From Halomonas sp. ML-15 (GTDB taxonomy: Bacteria > Pseudomonadota > Gammaproteobacteria > Pseudomonadales > Halomonadaceae), in the NCBI RefSeq assembly GCF_014779595.1, contig NZ_JACXZT010000019.1, positions 62,001-126,000 on the forward strand: a DNA stretch of 64,000 nt, written 5' to 3'. Shown here in pieces: positions 37,941-45,233 of the stretch (the stretch's first letter is position 1; each line of letters starts with the position of its first letter). Below the pieces are notes generated by a model that was given only the letters and a program-made list of their open reading frames with translations, was not told where the DNA came from and did no database searches. The position numbers were made by a program, and so were the translations under genes.

Positions 37941-38354
37941 TCAGCGGTGAAACTGGCCTGCACTCTCCGGCTGCCAGAGGATGGCATCGATGCGCAGCCG
38001 GGTCTCGCTGCCATCCGGCAGCGGCCAGTCGATCACGTCGCCGACCTTGAGCCCCAGCAGCGCCGCGCCGATCGGCGCCATTACCGACAGGCCGTCGGCG
38101 CTCTCCGCCAGTGAACGTGGATAGACCAGCGTACGCACCAGTTGGCGGCTACGCCCCAGATCGGTGAACTGCACCTGGCTGTTCATGCTGACCACGTCGG
38201 CGGGAATCTGCTCGGGATCGACCACCTCGCCGCGCTCCAGCTCGGCTTCCAGCGACTCGGCCACCGCCAGGTCCTTGTCGCTGGCAGCGTCGATCAGCCG
38301 CTGCAGCCGTTCGGCGTCCAGCCGATTGATGATGATGGTGGGACGTGATGACAT
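37941..38354 (-). CDS. rnk: Rnk, regulator of nucleoside diphosphate kinase
   Basis: 137 residues. N-terminal coiled region (IIINRLDAERLQRLIDAA) and a GreA/GreB C-terminal-type FKBP-like domain (VVSMNSQVQFTD, SVMAPIGAALLGLKVGD). Rnk binds RNA polymerase and influences nucleotide metabolism. AGGAGG precedes the ATG. Alone in its operon. Confidence 0.93.
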   Translation of the reverse strand: MSSRPTIIINRLDAERLQRLIDAASDKDLAVAESLEAELERGEVVDPEQIPADVVSMNSQVQFTDLGRSRQLVRTLVYPRSLAESADGLSVMAPIGAALLGLKVGDVIDWPLPDGSETRLRIDAILWQPESAGQFHR

Positions 38355-38545
38355 CTGGCCTCCTGAGCCGCAAACGCTGAAATAACGTAAACGCGGCCTG
38401 ACAACGAAAACAGCCCTTCACCCGCAAGGAGCAAAGGACTGTGTATCATTTCACTATAAGACTTTCACCGCGGCTTTGACAGCCCCCGCCGCGGGTCAGG
38501 CTCTGACTGAAAAGTCGGCGAGCACAGCCGGTTTTGCGGCGGCGC

Positions 38546-39043
38546 CTAGCGGCGCCGTGGCCGGGGCAGACTCTGCAACGCTACGAAATCGGCCTCCAGC
38601 TCATCGGCCGCGACCACGCCACGCTTGACCTCTACTACCTCGCCACGGGCGTCGAACAGCACCAGCGTACTCTGCGACACACCGTACTCATAGGCGAACC
38701 GCCGCCCGCTGCTGCTGGCGATATTGGCACGCCGCAGGATCAGCTCCTCGTCCAGCCGGCTGCGCGCCTCCTGGGCCTGCTCAAGCAGCTGCTCGCAGCT
38801 AGTGCAGCCCGGTTCGTGAACCTGTACCACCACCGGCTCACCGCCGCCGATCACGCTCAAGTCGCTGACCTCCCGCGCCTGGCGGGCCTCCATGGCGAAC
38901 CACGCTGCCGGTACGGCAATAATCGCCACCGCGACCAGCAGGCCGCGAATCAAACGCTTGGGGCTGAAAGGACGCTTGCGCGCTGCTGGCCGGGAGGATG
39001 GCTTCGATGGCGCGGCCTTGGGACGCTTGTTCTTGCGTGGCAT
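38546..39043 (-). CDS. Membrane-anchored thioredoxin-fold protein
   Basis: 165 residues. A very basic N-terminus (1-33), one membrane helix (about 34-52), then a thioredoxin-like domain with Cys80-Thr-Ser-Cys83. The redox domain should face the periplasm. The CxxC with Thr-Ser is unusual for thioredoxins proper. The substrate is unknown; cytochrome or copper-protein maturation is possible, given the nearby PCuAC and b561 genes, but this is inference. Confidence 0.72.
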   Translation of the reverse strand: MPRKNKRPKAAPSKPSSRPAARKRPFSPKRLIRGLLVAVAIIAVPAAWFAMEARQAREVSDLSVIGGGEPVVVQVHEPGCTSCEQLLEQAQEARSRLDEELILRRANIASSSGRRFAYEYGVSQSTLVLFDARGEVVEVKRGVVAADELEADFVALQSLPRPRRR

Positions 39044-39124
39044 GCATGGGTTCCTCGTTATATCAGTAACCCAAGACTACGCCAGCACGATGCGCTTGGC
39101 ACCCACTGCAGCGTCACCAGGCGC

Positions 39125-39670
39125 TCAACGCGAGGGAGTGCCCGCCATGCGCATCAACACATCGTGATGTGCGTAGCGGCGGTGGATCGCCACCATCGCC
39201 ACATGGCCGAGGATCAGCACCAGCAGCGTCCAGCCCAGGAAGCCATGGAAGATACTGCCCAGCGCCACCATCCACTCGATCTCGGGCCCCTCGAAGCCCG
39301 GCATTAGCGGGATACCGAAGGCCGACAGCGAGCGACCAGAGCCGTACTGGCGCAGCAGGGCCACCAGCGGCACCACCAGCATCAACGCATACAGCACCAG
39401 ATGACCGAGCTTGGCCATCACGCTCACCGAGGGCGGGCGTCGCGACAGATTGAGCAGCCCCCAGGCGCCGCGCAGCAGCAGTAGCGTGAACAGCAGCACC
39501 CCGACATCGCGGTGCCACGCCCACATGAAGTCATCGAAGGCGGAATCCTCGAACAGCACCCGCGCCGCCACGCTGGTGAACTGCCAGGCAAACAGCAGCG
39601 CCATCGCCCAGTGAAAGGCGCGGCTGATACGGCCGTAATGGGTATGAGTATCGCGCAGCGATAGTGCCAT
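39125..39670 (-). CDS. Cytochrome b561 family membrane protein
   Basis: 181 residues with four helices. Candidate haem histidines lie in RISRAFHWAM, MWAWHRDVG and GSIFHGFLGW, as in bacterial CybB-type di-haem proteins that move electrons from quinol. GGGAG precedes the ATG. Last chromosomal gene before the mobile region. Confidence 0.92.
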   Translation of the reverse strand: MALSLRDTHTHYGRISRAFHWAMALLFAWQFTSVAARVLFEDSAFDDFMWAWHRDVGVLLFTLLLLRGAWGLLNLSRRPPSVSVMAKLGHLVLYALMLVVPLVALLRQYGSGRSLSAFGIPLMPGFEGPEIEWMVALGSIFHGFLGWTLLVLILGHVAMVAIHRRYAHHDVLMRMAGTPSR

Positions 39671-40057
39671 CGTCCTACTCCCTCGAATGCGTTTCGCAAG
39701 GCTTCTATGAAAGCCTTGTGGGACTCTCGTCGCAAGGGAATGGTTTCCTGGCGACTACGGCGCAGCGATGACCGTAAAAATAGCTAGCGTGCCGTGGCAG
39801 AGGTTCTGTTCCAGAGAACCAGGGTTCCTGGGATGCCAGGATTCAACTGGAGGTTGAAAATTTGCTGTCGCATAGTGGACATTGACCCCGTAACAACGTG
39901 TGCCCAAAAATGCCGATAGACTAAAAATCAGTCACTTGTGATCGTCCATCGCGCCTTTACTTGCCTTATTCGACCACACCCGCCGACGCCATGTGGACAC
40001 CTTCTCAGGTTCGGCTATATTAGAACAATAAAAACGTAACAGACGGTATCAGGGATA
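39671..40057. other. Non-coding boundary region between chromosome and element 1
   Basis: About 390 bases without a supportable gene. It contains a 7-bp perfect hairpin (39698-39704 with 39711-39717), further short inverted repeats near 39803-39840, and from 39882 the degenerate left end of an integrated element described separately. Confidence 0.6.
39882..40005. repeat. Left-end repeat, copy 1 (degenerate, element 1)
   Basis: About 124 bases similar to 41627-41750. The first 33 positions align without gaps at roughly 25 identities, starting TTGA and including TGCC-A-run-TGCC. Further on, CGCCTTTACTTGCCTT and GCCATGTGGACAC occur in both copies. In copy 2 this sequence directly follows the tRNA core, so copy 1 should be the decayed left end of another element of the same family. 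Confidence 0.75.
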
Positions 40058-40546
40058 ATGAAACGACTACTGGCAGCCTTGCTGCTGCTACCCCTCGTGG
40101 CTCACGCCCAGGTCTATCGGTGCGACATCGACGGTAAGGCCCACTATCGGGACAGCCCCTGCGGCGAGAACTCGAGGCAGATCCTTCAGGACAATTTTAA
40201 CACCTATCAGTCTTCACCCGACCATCGTCAGCATCGCCCCCCAGCTCCTCGAGCACAGCGGCAGCAGCAATCGAACCTGCCCAGGGCACCTACCCTCACC
40301 CACGTCAGTCATACCGAATTGCGTAACGGCTTGGCTCGCGCTCGATCTCGTGGGCACCTCGCCCTGGGCATGACCGAGAATCACACCATCTCGGTTTTAG
40401 GGCATCCAGACAACTGGAAATCCCAACGCTTTAGCGACAAGACATGCAAAGTGCTTTATTGGAGCAACCCTCGATTTTCTCGGGGTTATCATGAAGCTAC
40501 GCTGTGCGATGGTTTAGTCGTGCGGTATAAAAAGCCTAGTACTTAA
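40058..40546 (+). CDS. DUF4124-type exported protein, cargo of element 1
   Basis: 162 residues. Signal peptide 1-17 (LLLLPLVAHA-QVY) followed by YRCDIDGKAHYRDSPCGEN, the DUF4124 core of small periplasmic proteins, then a Gln/Pro-rich linker and a C-terminal domain with LGHPDNWKSQ and two further cysteines. AGGGATA precedes the ATG. Function unknown. A broken copy of its C-terminal part lies at 40981. Confidence 0.75.
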   Translation: MKRLLAALLLLPLVAHAQVYRCDIDGKAHYRDSPCGENSRQILQDNFNTYQSSPDHRQHRPPAPRAQRQQQSNLPRAPTLTHVSHTELRNGLARARSRGHLALGMTENHTISVLGHPDNWKSQRFSDKTCKVLYWSNPRFSRGYHEATLCDGLVVRYKKPST

Positions 40547-40728
40547 TTACCAGGCCAAGGATTAGAAAAACCAAAGAGATAATTAAATCAATCCTATTGC
40601 AAACCTCTATTCCAGTAGCTAACTTTCGACCTCTGTAGGCTATCTCTTACGCAAGCCGTCGGAATTATCGCACATATTTTATGGGCGATTTCCTCTAAGC
40701 TGTTTTGAATCCCAAAGGAGTGGGCAAA

Positions 40729-40971
40729 ATGAAGCGCTGTACCTTCATGCTATGTAGCCACCAGGTTGAACTGGTGATGACACGAGATCCTGAAACGCAG
40801 GACTGGCTAGCCATGACACGTTGGCACCTTGATGAGCACCCAGCCCCCATCGTCAAAAGTATGCCATCTCCACCCACTGAAAATACTGAGGATGAGGCTT
40901 GGGAAGCTGCACAGGTTTGGGCTGGAGAAACTTTAGCATCAGACTGGACCAAGCTTTCATCTTTGCTATAA
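40729..40971 (+). CDS. Small hypothetical protein, cargo of element 1
   Basis: 80 residues from ATG 40729, with AAAGGAG eight bases upstream. Trp-rich and acidic toward the C-terminus (WHLDEHPAPIV, WEAAQVWAGETL), with no membrane segment. Not recognised. It lies between the DUF4124 gene and its broken copy. Confidence 0.55.
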   Translation: MKRCTFMLCSHQVELVMTRDPETQDWLAMTRWHLDEHPAPIVKSMPSPPTENTEDEAWEAAQVWAGETLASDWTKLSSLL

Positions 40972-40980
40972 ACTCCTACG

Positions 40981-41107
40981 GTCCTGACCGAGAATAACAC
41001 CACCTTAACTCTAGGCTACCCTGGGAACTGGAAATAACATCGCTCTGGCGACAAGACCTGAAACCATGCATTGGAATAACCCACGCTATCACGTGGTTAT
41101 TCTGAAC
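40981..41107 (+). pseudogene. Fragment of a second DUF4124-type gene
   Basis: Similar to the 3' part of the gene at 40058-40546 (about 40368-40496). Read in frame it gives LTENNTTLTLGYPGNWK, a stop, HRSGDKT, another stop, and later SRGYSE, against MTENHTISVLGHPDNWK...FSDKT...FSRGYHE in the intact gene. Three stops interrupt it and no start remains. Confidence 0.8.
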
Positions 41108-41280
41108 AATGTAAAACTTGCAAGATATCAGTCATCCCGCCCCTGGAGACTAAGCTTTACTGTTAAGTCCAATAGCTCCATCTAGGATCGCTCACTCTCC
41201 CCTCCAGCATATAAAGAATTTTTAAAACACTTAGATTATCTTCCATCGAAAAACAAACAAAATTCCAAGAAAAACAAGAT

Positions 41281-41351
41281 GCTCAAGACTGACACTCCTT
41301 ATCCTGGAGCCTTCCCCCCTGGTACCACCTTGCCGCTGCCGCTTTGGCTAG
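41281..41351. repeat. 72-bp cargo/core boundary repeat, copy 1
   Basis: 71 bases matching 43404-43475 with about four substitutions and one missing T. It begins GCTCAAG and ends GCTTTGGCTAG. Copy 2 ends at the stop codon of the prophage repressor, so copy 1 marks where element 1's own core would have begun before it was lost. Confidence 0.85.
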
Positions 41352-41544
41352 GCTTTGTATCTCAGCGCTCATTTTCAGTTGCCCGGAAAGGAAACATGGC
41401 TGTCACTGCACTCTGGTACATCAGCTTCGTCACCAACTGTAGCCGGAAACCATAATTAGCCCAGACCACAGCCACCAACGTTCGCACGCCTCCTAATCGG
41501 GGCATGGCGAGGTGAAGGGGATAGCATCGAGGAAAGTAAAACGC

Positions 41545-41570
41545 AAACAGCCGCTCATAAGCGACTGTTT
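41545..41570 (-). terminator. Terminator-like hairpin beside the displaced tRNA-Leu end
   Basis: 11-bp stem with one mismatch (41545-41555 with 41560-41570), and GTTTGCGTTTT follows on the minus strand. It stands just 3' of the displaced tRNA end and fits an original tRNA-Leu terminator, or one carried by element 1. Confidence 0.6.
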
Positions 41571-41576
41571 TTGAGG

Positions 41577-41631
41577 TGGTACCGGCGGTCGGACTCGAAC
41601 CGACAAGGGCTTGCACCCGGCGGATTTTGAA
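41577..41631. repeat. attL: 55-bp copy of the tRNA-Leu 3' part
   Basis: Identical over 55 bases to 51407-51461, from the CCA end of tRNA-Leu to the anticodon loop. Identity stops one base beyond (G here, T there). It is the left attachment copy of the intact prophage. It lacks the 5' third of the tRNA and cannot be a gene. Confidence 0.95.
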
Positions 41632-41750
41632 GCCGTGACTATGCGTGCCAAAAAATGCCAATACATTTAAAATCATATATTTAAAGCACACAACCCCGCC
41701 TTTACTTGCCTTTTCCGCTCACCCTTGCCGACACCATGTGGACACTCTTT
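41627..41750. repeat. Left-end repeat, copy 2 (intact prophage)
   Basis: Phage sequence directly inside attL, homologous to 39882-40005. It carries the 18-mer at 41647-41664 that also occurs before rep (49014-49031) with one mismatch. Confidence 0.8.
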
Positions 41751-41778
41751 AAGCCTGTAACTCTATGATTGTGATAGA

Positions 41779-42990
41779 TCAAAGAAGCTTTTGGTATTCT
41801 GACGATATCCTATTTTTCAGTCCAGCTATTTCCACATTAAAGTGTTCTATCAAAGAAAGATAATCATCTATTTCAGCATCCATTTCACGCATTTTTTTAT
41901 TCTTAACTATTTCTTCAATCTCATCATCAACTTCAGCATTATATAAATATGCATCACGTTTCTTTCTTAGCTTTGAAAGCACATCTTCTATCTGCTTATT
42001 AACTGTAATATTAGTATTTATTTCTTCTTCCATACTTCGTATTTTATCTTTTACAACATTATATTTTTCGCTATCAATGCCACTAAAGCTATTGATATTG
42101 CTATAATAATGTTTTACTTCCTCCTCATCCCCCTTGACCTCCTTTATTTCATTTACAGCTTCTTCATCTACCTTAAGCCCAAGGTACTTTAAAGCGAGCT
42201 CTAGAAACCTATCTGGCTTATATAACATAACATCTTTTCCAGTTTCCTCTTTAAACTCTTCTATAAGCTCAGGTCTTGGGCCTAACGTAATATTCTCTTC
42301 TTTCAGCCACCAATCAGGTTTTTCATCGCCGGTGACAAATATTACATTACAGCCATCCTCCTGGGCTTTTTTTATTGTTTGTTTCCATATTATAAGGTCG
42401 CCATAAACTCTCCATTTACCCCTTAATGATCCATCATTTTTCACATCATCAGCATAGCCAGGAGGTATTTTTTCTCTATACCTACGCTCTCCTTCTTTAA
42501 ATATATCTTCTAATTCTTCATTGCTAACCCCTCTTCCAACCGATCCTTCGAAAATACTAGCGACCTTCCACTTTAGATCATCACTGCTTATCTTTGATGC
42601 ATATTTTTCTTTATTTTCTTTAAGTTCATTTTTAACTTCCTCAGAAATATTTTTAAATTTTTCCAGCAACTCCTCACTTACAAAAGGGTGCTTTCTTTTT
42701 TGATTTAACTCTTGCATCAAGTTATTAATGTCCGTACTAACCGAAGAGTAATACTGCTTCTGTGTGCTTATTATAACAGGCCTATTTCTTAGAAATTCTT
42801 CTGCTGCCCGGTTTGGCATCCACACCCGATCCTTAAGTTCATCAAGGACTTTAACAAGGAGGTCTTTCGTTTCATCCGAATATCTATAAAGATTGCATAT
42901 AACGTTAGCATCAAACACAAACGTGCATGTTTCCCATAAATTCTCAACTTTATCTTCCTCAATAAAATAGCCTGGAAAAAGATCCTTCAT
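41779..42990 (-). CDS. PIN_8-like nuclease-domain protein, prophage cargo
   Basis: 403 residues from ATG 42990 (GGGAG at eight bases; the TTG at 43002 is less likely). PIN-like core: FVFDANVICNLYRY (Asp27, Asn29), RAAEEFLRNR (Glu64/65), YGDLIIWKQTI (Asp198) and IFVTGDEKPDWW (Asp222), all acidic metal-binding positions kept. Residues 300-403 are charged and probably coiled coil. The family (PIN_8, formerly DUF4935) is a putative RNase found in defence islands and prophages. The gene is far more AT-rich than its host, a sign of transfer. It is encoded 18 bases after the small membrane protein. Confidence 0.8.
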   Translation of the reverse strand: MKDLFPGYFIEEDKVENLWETCTFVFDANVICNLYRYSDETKDLLVKVLDELKDRVWMPNRAAEEFLRNRPVIISTQKQYYSSVSTDINNLMQELNQKRKHPFVSEELLEKFKNISEEVKNELKENKEKYASKISSDDLKWKVASIFEGSVGRGVSNEELEDIFKEGERRYREKIPPGYADDVKNDGSLRGKWRVYGDLIIWKQTIKKAQEDGCNVIFVTGDEKPDWWLKEENITLGPRPELIEEFKEETGKDVMLYKPDRFLELALKYLGLKVDEEAVNEIKEVKGDEEEVKHYYSNINSFSGIDSEKYNVVKDKIRSMEEEINTNITVNKQIEDVLSKLRKKRDAYLYNAEVDDEIEEIVKNKKMREMDAEIDDYLSLIEHFNVEIAGLKNRISSEYQKLL

Positions 42991-43008
42991 AACCACTCCC
43001 AATCTTAT

Positions 43009-43368
43009 TTATTTACCTAAGCCTATAGCATTAATAATATCGCCCACTTTATTGAATGGGCCATATAGAAGGTCTGGAGCTAGATTCAAAACAATCATAA
43101 TGGAAATGAATGTCACACAACTAGACAACACTAAACCAACAATCATTCCTTTAACAAAACCTTTCCTTTCAGGCCTTGCGTACACTTTTCTTACAAAAGC
43201 CTTCCTGCTTTCTTTTTCCCAGTCATTAAGATTTTTTTTACTACTAGCAGATGGGCCAGGAGCATTATCCCTACTATTTTTGTTTGGTTTACCTGAAAAA
43301 TCCCAGCCGTACTTTTCTGCCCGTCGTTGACTATCGCGCTGAAAGTATTCCCTATCTTGGATCCCCAT
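43009..43368 (-). CDS. Small single-pass membrane protein, partner of the PIN gene
   Basis: 119 residues from ATG 43368, preceded by GGAGG. Basic, hydrophilic N-terminal part (1-70, GIQDREYFQRDSQRRAEKYG at the start), one membrane helix (about 77-99, GMIVGLVLSSCVTFISIMIV) and a short C-terminal tail. It is first in a two-gene minus-strand unit with the PIN gene and equally AT-rich. It could anchor, sense or restrain the PIN protein; not recognised. Confidence 0.65.
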   Translation of the reverse strand: MGIQDREYFQRDSQRRAEKYGWDFSGKPNKNSRDNAPGPSASSKKNLNDWEKESRKAFVRKVYARPERKGFVKGMIVGLVLSSCVTFISIMIVLNLAPDLLYGPFNKVGDIINAIGLGK

Positions 43369-43403
43369 ATCCAACCTCCACTGTTTTTATCCACAACCTC
43401 ATC

Positions 43404-43475
43404 GCTCAAGGCTGACACTCCTTATCTTGGAGCCTTTCCCCCCTGGTACCACCTTGCTGCTGCCGCTTTGGCTAG
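43404..43475. repeat. 72-bp cargo/core boundary repeat, copy 2
   Basis: Nearly identical to 41281-41351. It spans the gap between the cargo promoter side and the repressor gene, and its last bases include the repressor stop codon. Confidence 0.85.
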
Positions 43476-43756
43476 TCGGTATCCGTCCCTGTTTGCTTGA
43501 GCGTCTGGCGCGCTTTCTCTATCTCCGGGCTCACTTGCCCAGCTTCTTCATTTACCTGCCCTGTCATCAGCCAAAGCGTGTACTTCGGCCACTGCTGGCA
43601 AACCGCTTCTAGCATATCCCCTTTCGGTGCACGACCTGACTGCTCCAAGCTTTCAAGAGTTTTCTTATTAATTCCAATAAGTTGCGAGAATTCGTGGCGG
43701 CCTGATGTCTCCACCTCCCTTATCTCGCGAATTTTCCTTGTGAGCTCGCTTGACAT
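43472..43756 (-). CDS. Prophage HTH repressor
   Basis: 94 residues. A lambda-repressor-like helix-turn-helix spans about 18-48 (GRHEFSQLIGINKKTLESLE), followed by a segment with LWLMTGQVNEEAGQ, common in phage C-type repressors. It diverges from the excisionase-like gene over 130 bases that contain three operator-like repeats at 16-bp steps. Likely keeps the phage dormant. Confidence 0.78.
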   Translation of the reverse strand: MSSELTRKIREIREVETSGRHEFSQLIGINKKTLESLEQSGRAPKGDMLEAVCQQWPKYTLWLMTGQVNEEAGQVSPEIEKARQTLKQTGTDTD

Positions 43757-43767
43757 ATCCCATCTTC

Positions 43768-43808
43768 TTAGTACACTGAATAATTAGTATACCAATTTCT
43801 TGGTACAC
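43768..43808. promoter_or_regulatory. Triple operator repeat of the prophage switch
   Basis: Three 9-mers in the same orientation, TTAGTACAC (43768), TTAGTATAC (43784) and TTGGTACAC (43800), each starting exactly 16 bases after the last. The last two also form an inverted repeat (GTATACCAA / TTGGTACAC). They lie between the divergent repressor and excisionase-like genes. Confidence 0.75.
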
Positions 43809-43886
43809 GCCTGCCGCCACACATCACATAAGCGTTGGCAGATGTTTACCGAAGCCTAGCACAGCCCACCATAGACAGGTGACGAC

Positions 43887-44093
43887 ATGGAAGAAAACAA
43901 AGCGCCCCAGGTCCCGGCCAACGTGCCCCTGATGACCCTCGAGCGTTTCTCAGAGCTTTCAGGCCTCGACGAAGGCGTCATCTACGGCCATATCCGCCGT
44001 GGCTACCTGCCGTCTATCAAGATGGGCAAATACCGCCTGATCAACGTCGCATTGCTCCAGGCCCAGTGCCTCTCCAACGAGGACTGGTCATGA
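43887..44093 (+). CDS. AlpA/MerR-type DNA-binding protein (excisionase/Cox-like)
   Basis: 68 residues. A winged helix-turn-helix of excisionase type covers about 15-55 (LERFSELSGLDEGVIYGHIR, then RGYLPSIKMGKYRLIN). It resembles the Pf phage regulators that promote excision and switch on phage genes. First gene of the rightward phage operon; its stop overlaps the next start (ATGA). Confidence 0.82.
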   Translation: MEENKAPQVPANVPLMTLERFSELSGLDEGVIYGHIRRGYLPSIKMGKYRLINVALLQAQCLSNEDWS

Positions 44094-44239
44094 GCTACTC
44101 CATTCTGCTTTTTGCTTTCCTCCTGGCTAGCACGCTCGCCTTCACTCTCATTGCTCTGAGCGACTGTTCCGACGAGTCGGCGAATCCTTGCGACGACGTT
44201 CATGACAAGGACCTTCACGACCAGGAGGAAGGGTCATGA
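44090..44239 (+). CDS. Short membrane protein of the prophage operon
   Basis: 49 residues, linked by ATGA overlaps to the genes on both sides. One membrane helix (about 4-25, ILLFAFLLASTLAFTLIAL) and an acidic tail with two cysteines. Not recognised; a small virion or assembly protein is possible. Confidence 0.6.
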   Translation: MSYSILLFAFLLASTLAFTLIALSDCSDESANPCDDVHDKDLHDQEEGS

Positions 44240-44988
44240 GCTACCACATCGAATTTGCCAACCAGCGCACCACCGACGGCTGCACCTTCGTCGACGTGTT
44301 CGCCCGCCTGCCCTATCAGCAGCTAACCATCACCCCCGACGGCCAGCGCCCCATTACGCTCCCAGGTGAAGACGTTTCCATCATCTGCGGTAGTGACGTG
44401 CTCGGCTGGGATATCACCTTTGGCCCCCGTATCACCGCCGACCTGATCGACGGCCTGGAAATCCCCGGCGTCACCCTCGGCATCAACCGGGTCGACAGCA
44501 CCATTCATGGCTCTGGCCTGATCTACGCCCGCGACTTCTCCACCCTGGAAGCCGCCAAGACCTTCGTGCGCTACCTCTACAAGCGCTTCTACGACGCCTT
44601 CTACCGCGTTGACACCTACGACGCTGAGCCCAGCGACCCTACCGACAACGCCGCTGACGCCGTTTCTGAATCTGCTCTAGAGGAAGAATGCTGGCTCTGT
44701 GATGGCTGTGGTGAGGTCGAGACTTTCAAGCCTGACGGATCACCGATCACGGTTGGTTGCCCTGCATGTGTCCAGCGTGATCGTGACGCCATCATTGAGC
44801 GTCTTCGCACGAAGCTCTACGTCGTGCTCACCGTTTCACCCCGTAGCGTCCCTGCCCCTTTGACCCATGACGGCGCCGCCCATCGTATCGCGTTTTGCTC
44901 AACGCCCGAGTGGGTCACTTTTTATCCACCGGCCATGGATGCACCCCCTGCAACTGGTATCCACACCTACCCGAGGAACACCCAATGA
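44236..44988 (+). CDS. Prophage protein with zinc-ribbon-like cysteines
   Basis: 250 residues. Residues 1-130 are a mixed alpha/beta domain, and CWLCDGCGE followed by GCPAC (about 153-180) suggests one zinc site. Start and stop overlap both neighbours (ATGA), so it is an integral part of the phage operon. It sits where Pf phages carry uncharacterised early genes. Function unknown. Confidence 0.65.
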   Translation: MSYHIEFANQRTTDGCTFVDVFARLPYQQLTITPDGQRPITLPGEDVSIICGSDVLGWDITFGPRITADLIDGLEIPGVTLGINRVDSTIHGSGLIYARDFSTLEAAKTFVRYLYKRFYDAFYRVDTYDAEPSDPTDNAADAVSESALEEECWLCDGCGEVETFKPDGSPITVGCPACVQRDRDAIIERLRTKLYVVLTVSPRSVPAPLTHDGAAHRIAFCSTPEWVTFYPPAMDAPPATGIHTYPRNTQ

Positions 44989-45230
44989 CCACCGCCAACG
45001 GCAAACGTCCCGTTCGCGTGTTCCTGGACAGCGGCGAGTATTCATCCCTGCTGATCCAGGCTGGCACGCACCAAGCCACCCCCTCCGCCCTGGGCCAGCT
45101 ACTCATCCAGGACGGCCTCCAGCGTCTCCAGCGCGGCGACTACACCGCCCTGGGTCTGGCCTCTGATGGCACTGACGCCAGCGCTGATGCCACCACCACC
45201 CCAGGCCGCGACCCGGCCTCGGAGGCTTAA
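44985..45230 (+). CDS. Small prophage protein, possible ribbon-helix-helix
   Basis: 81 residues from ATG 44985, which overlaps the previous stop. Residues 8-50 (VRVFLDSGEYSSLLIQAG, then ATPSALGQLLIQDGLQRL) could form a ribbon-helix-helix DNA-binding fold; the tail is Asp/Thr-rich. Low certainty on fold. Confidence 0.55.
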   Translation: MTTANGKRPVRVFLDSGEYSSLLIQAGTHQATPSALGQLLIQDGLQRLQRGDYTALGLASDGTDASADATTTPGRDPASEA

Positions 45231-45233
45231 AAG

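Larger units (their letters stand above)
39882..41576. mobile_element. Core-deleted remnant of a related element (element 1)
   Basis: It has a decayed left end, a cargo segment, a copy of the 72-bp boundary repeat, and then the att core shared with the intact prophage. No regulator, coat, zot, rep or integrase gene remains. The order matches the left arm of the intact prophage, which suggests an earlier integration at the same tRNA whose core was deleted. Confidence 0.7.
40972..41778. other. Gene-poor junction between element 1 and the intact prophage
   Basis: About 800 bases with no intact gene. In order it holds the DUF4124 pseudogene fragment, an A-rich spacer (about 41108-41280), the first 72-bp boundary repeat, an unassigned stretch, a terminator hairpin, the 55-bp tRNA-Leu core and the intact left-end repeat. 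An open frame across 41362-41691 runs through the tRNA fragment and is not credible. Confidence 0.7.

Noticed and set aside
41577-41631. A possible second tRNA-Leu gene
   Set aside because: Only the 3' part is present; the acceptor 5' strand and D-arm are missing, so it is an attachment copy.
41362-41691. 109-codon minus-strand open frame across the left att copy
   Set aside because: It reads through the 55-bp tRNA fragment and the terminator hairpin, and matches no family.
43768-43808. CRISPR-like direct repeats
   Set aside because: Units of 9 bases with 7-base spacers are far too short, and no cas genes are present; operator sites explain them better.
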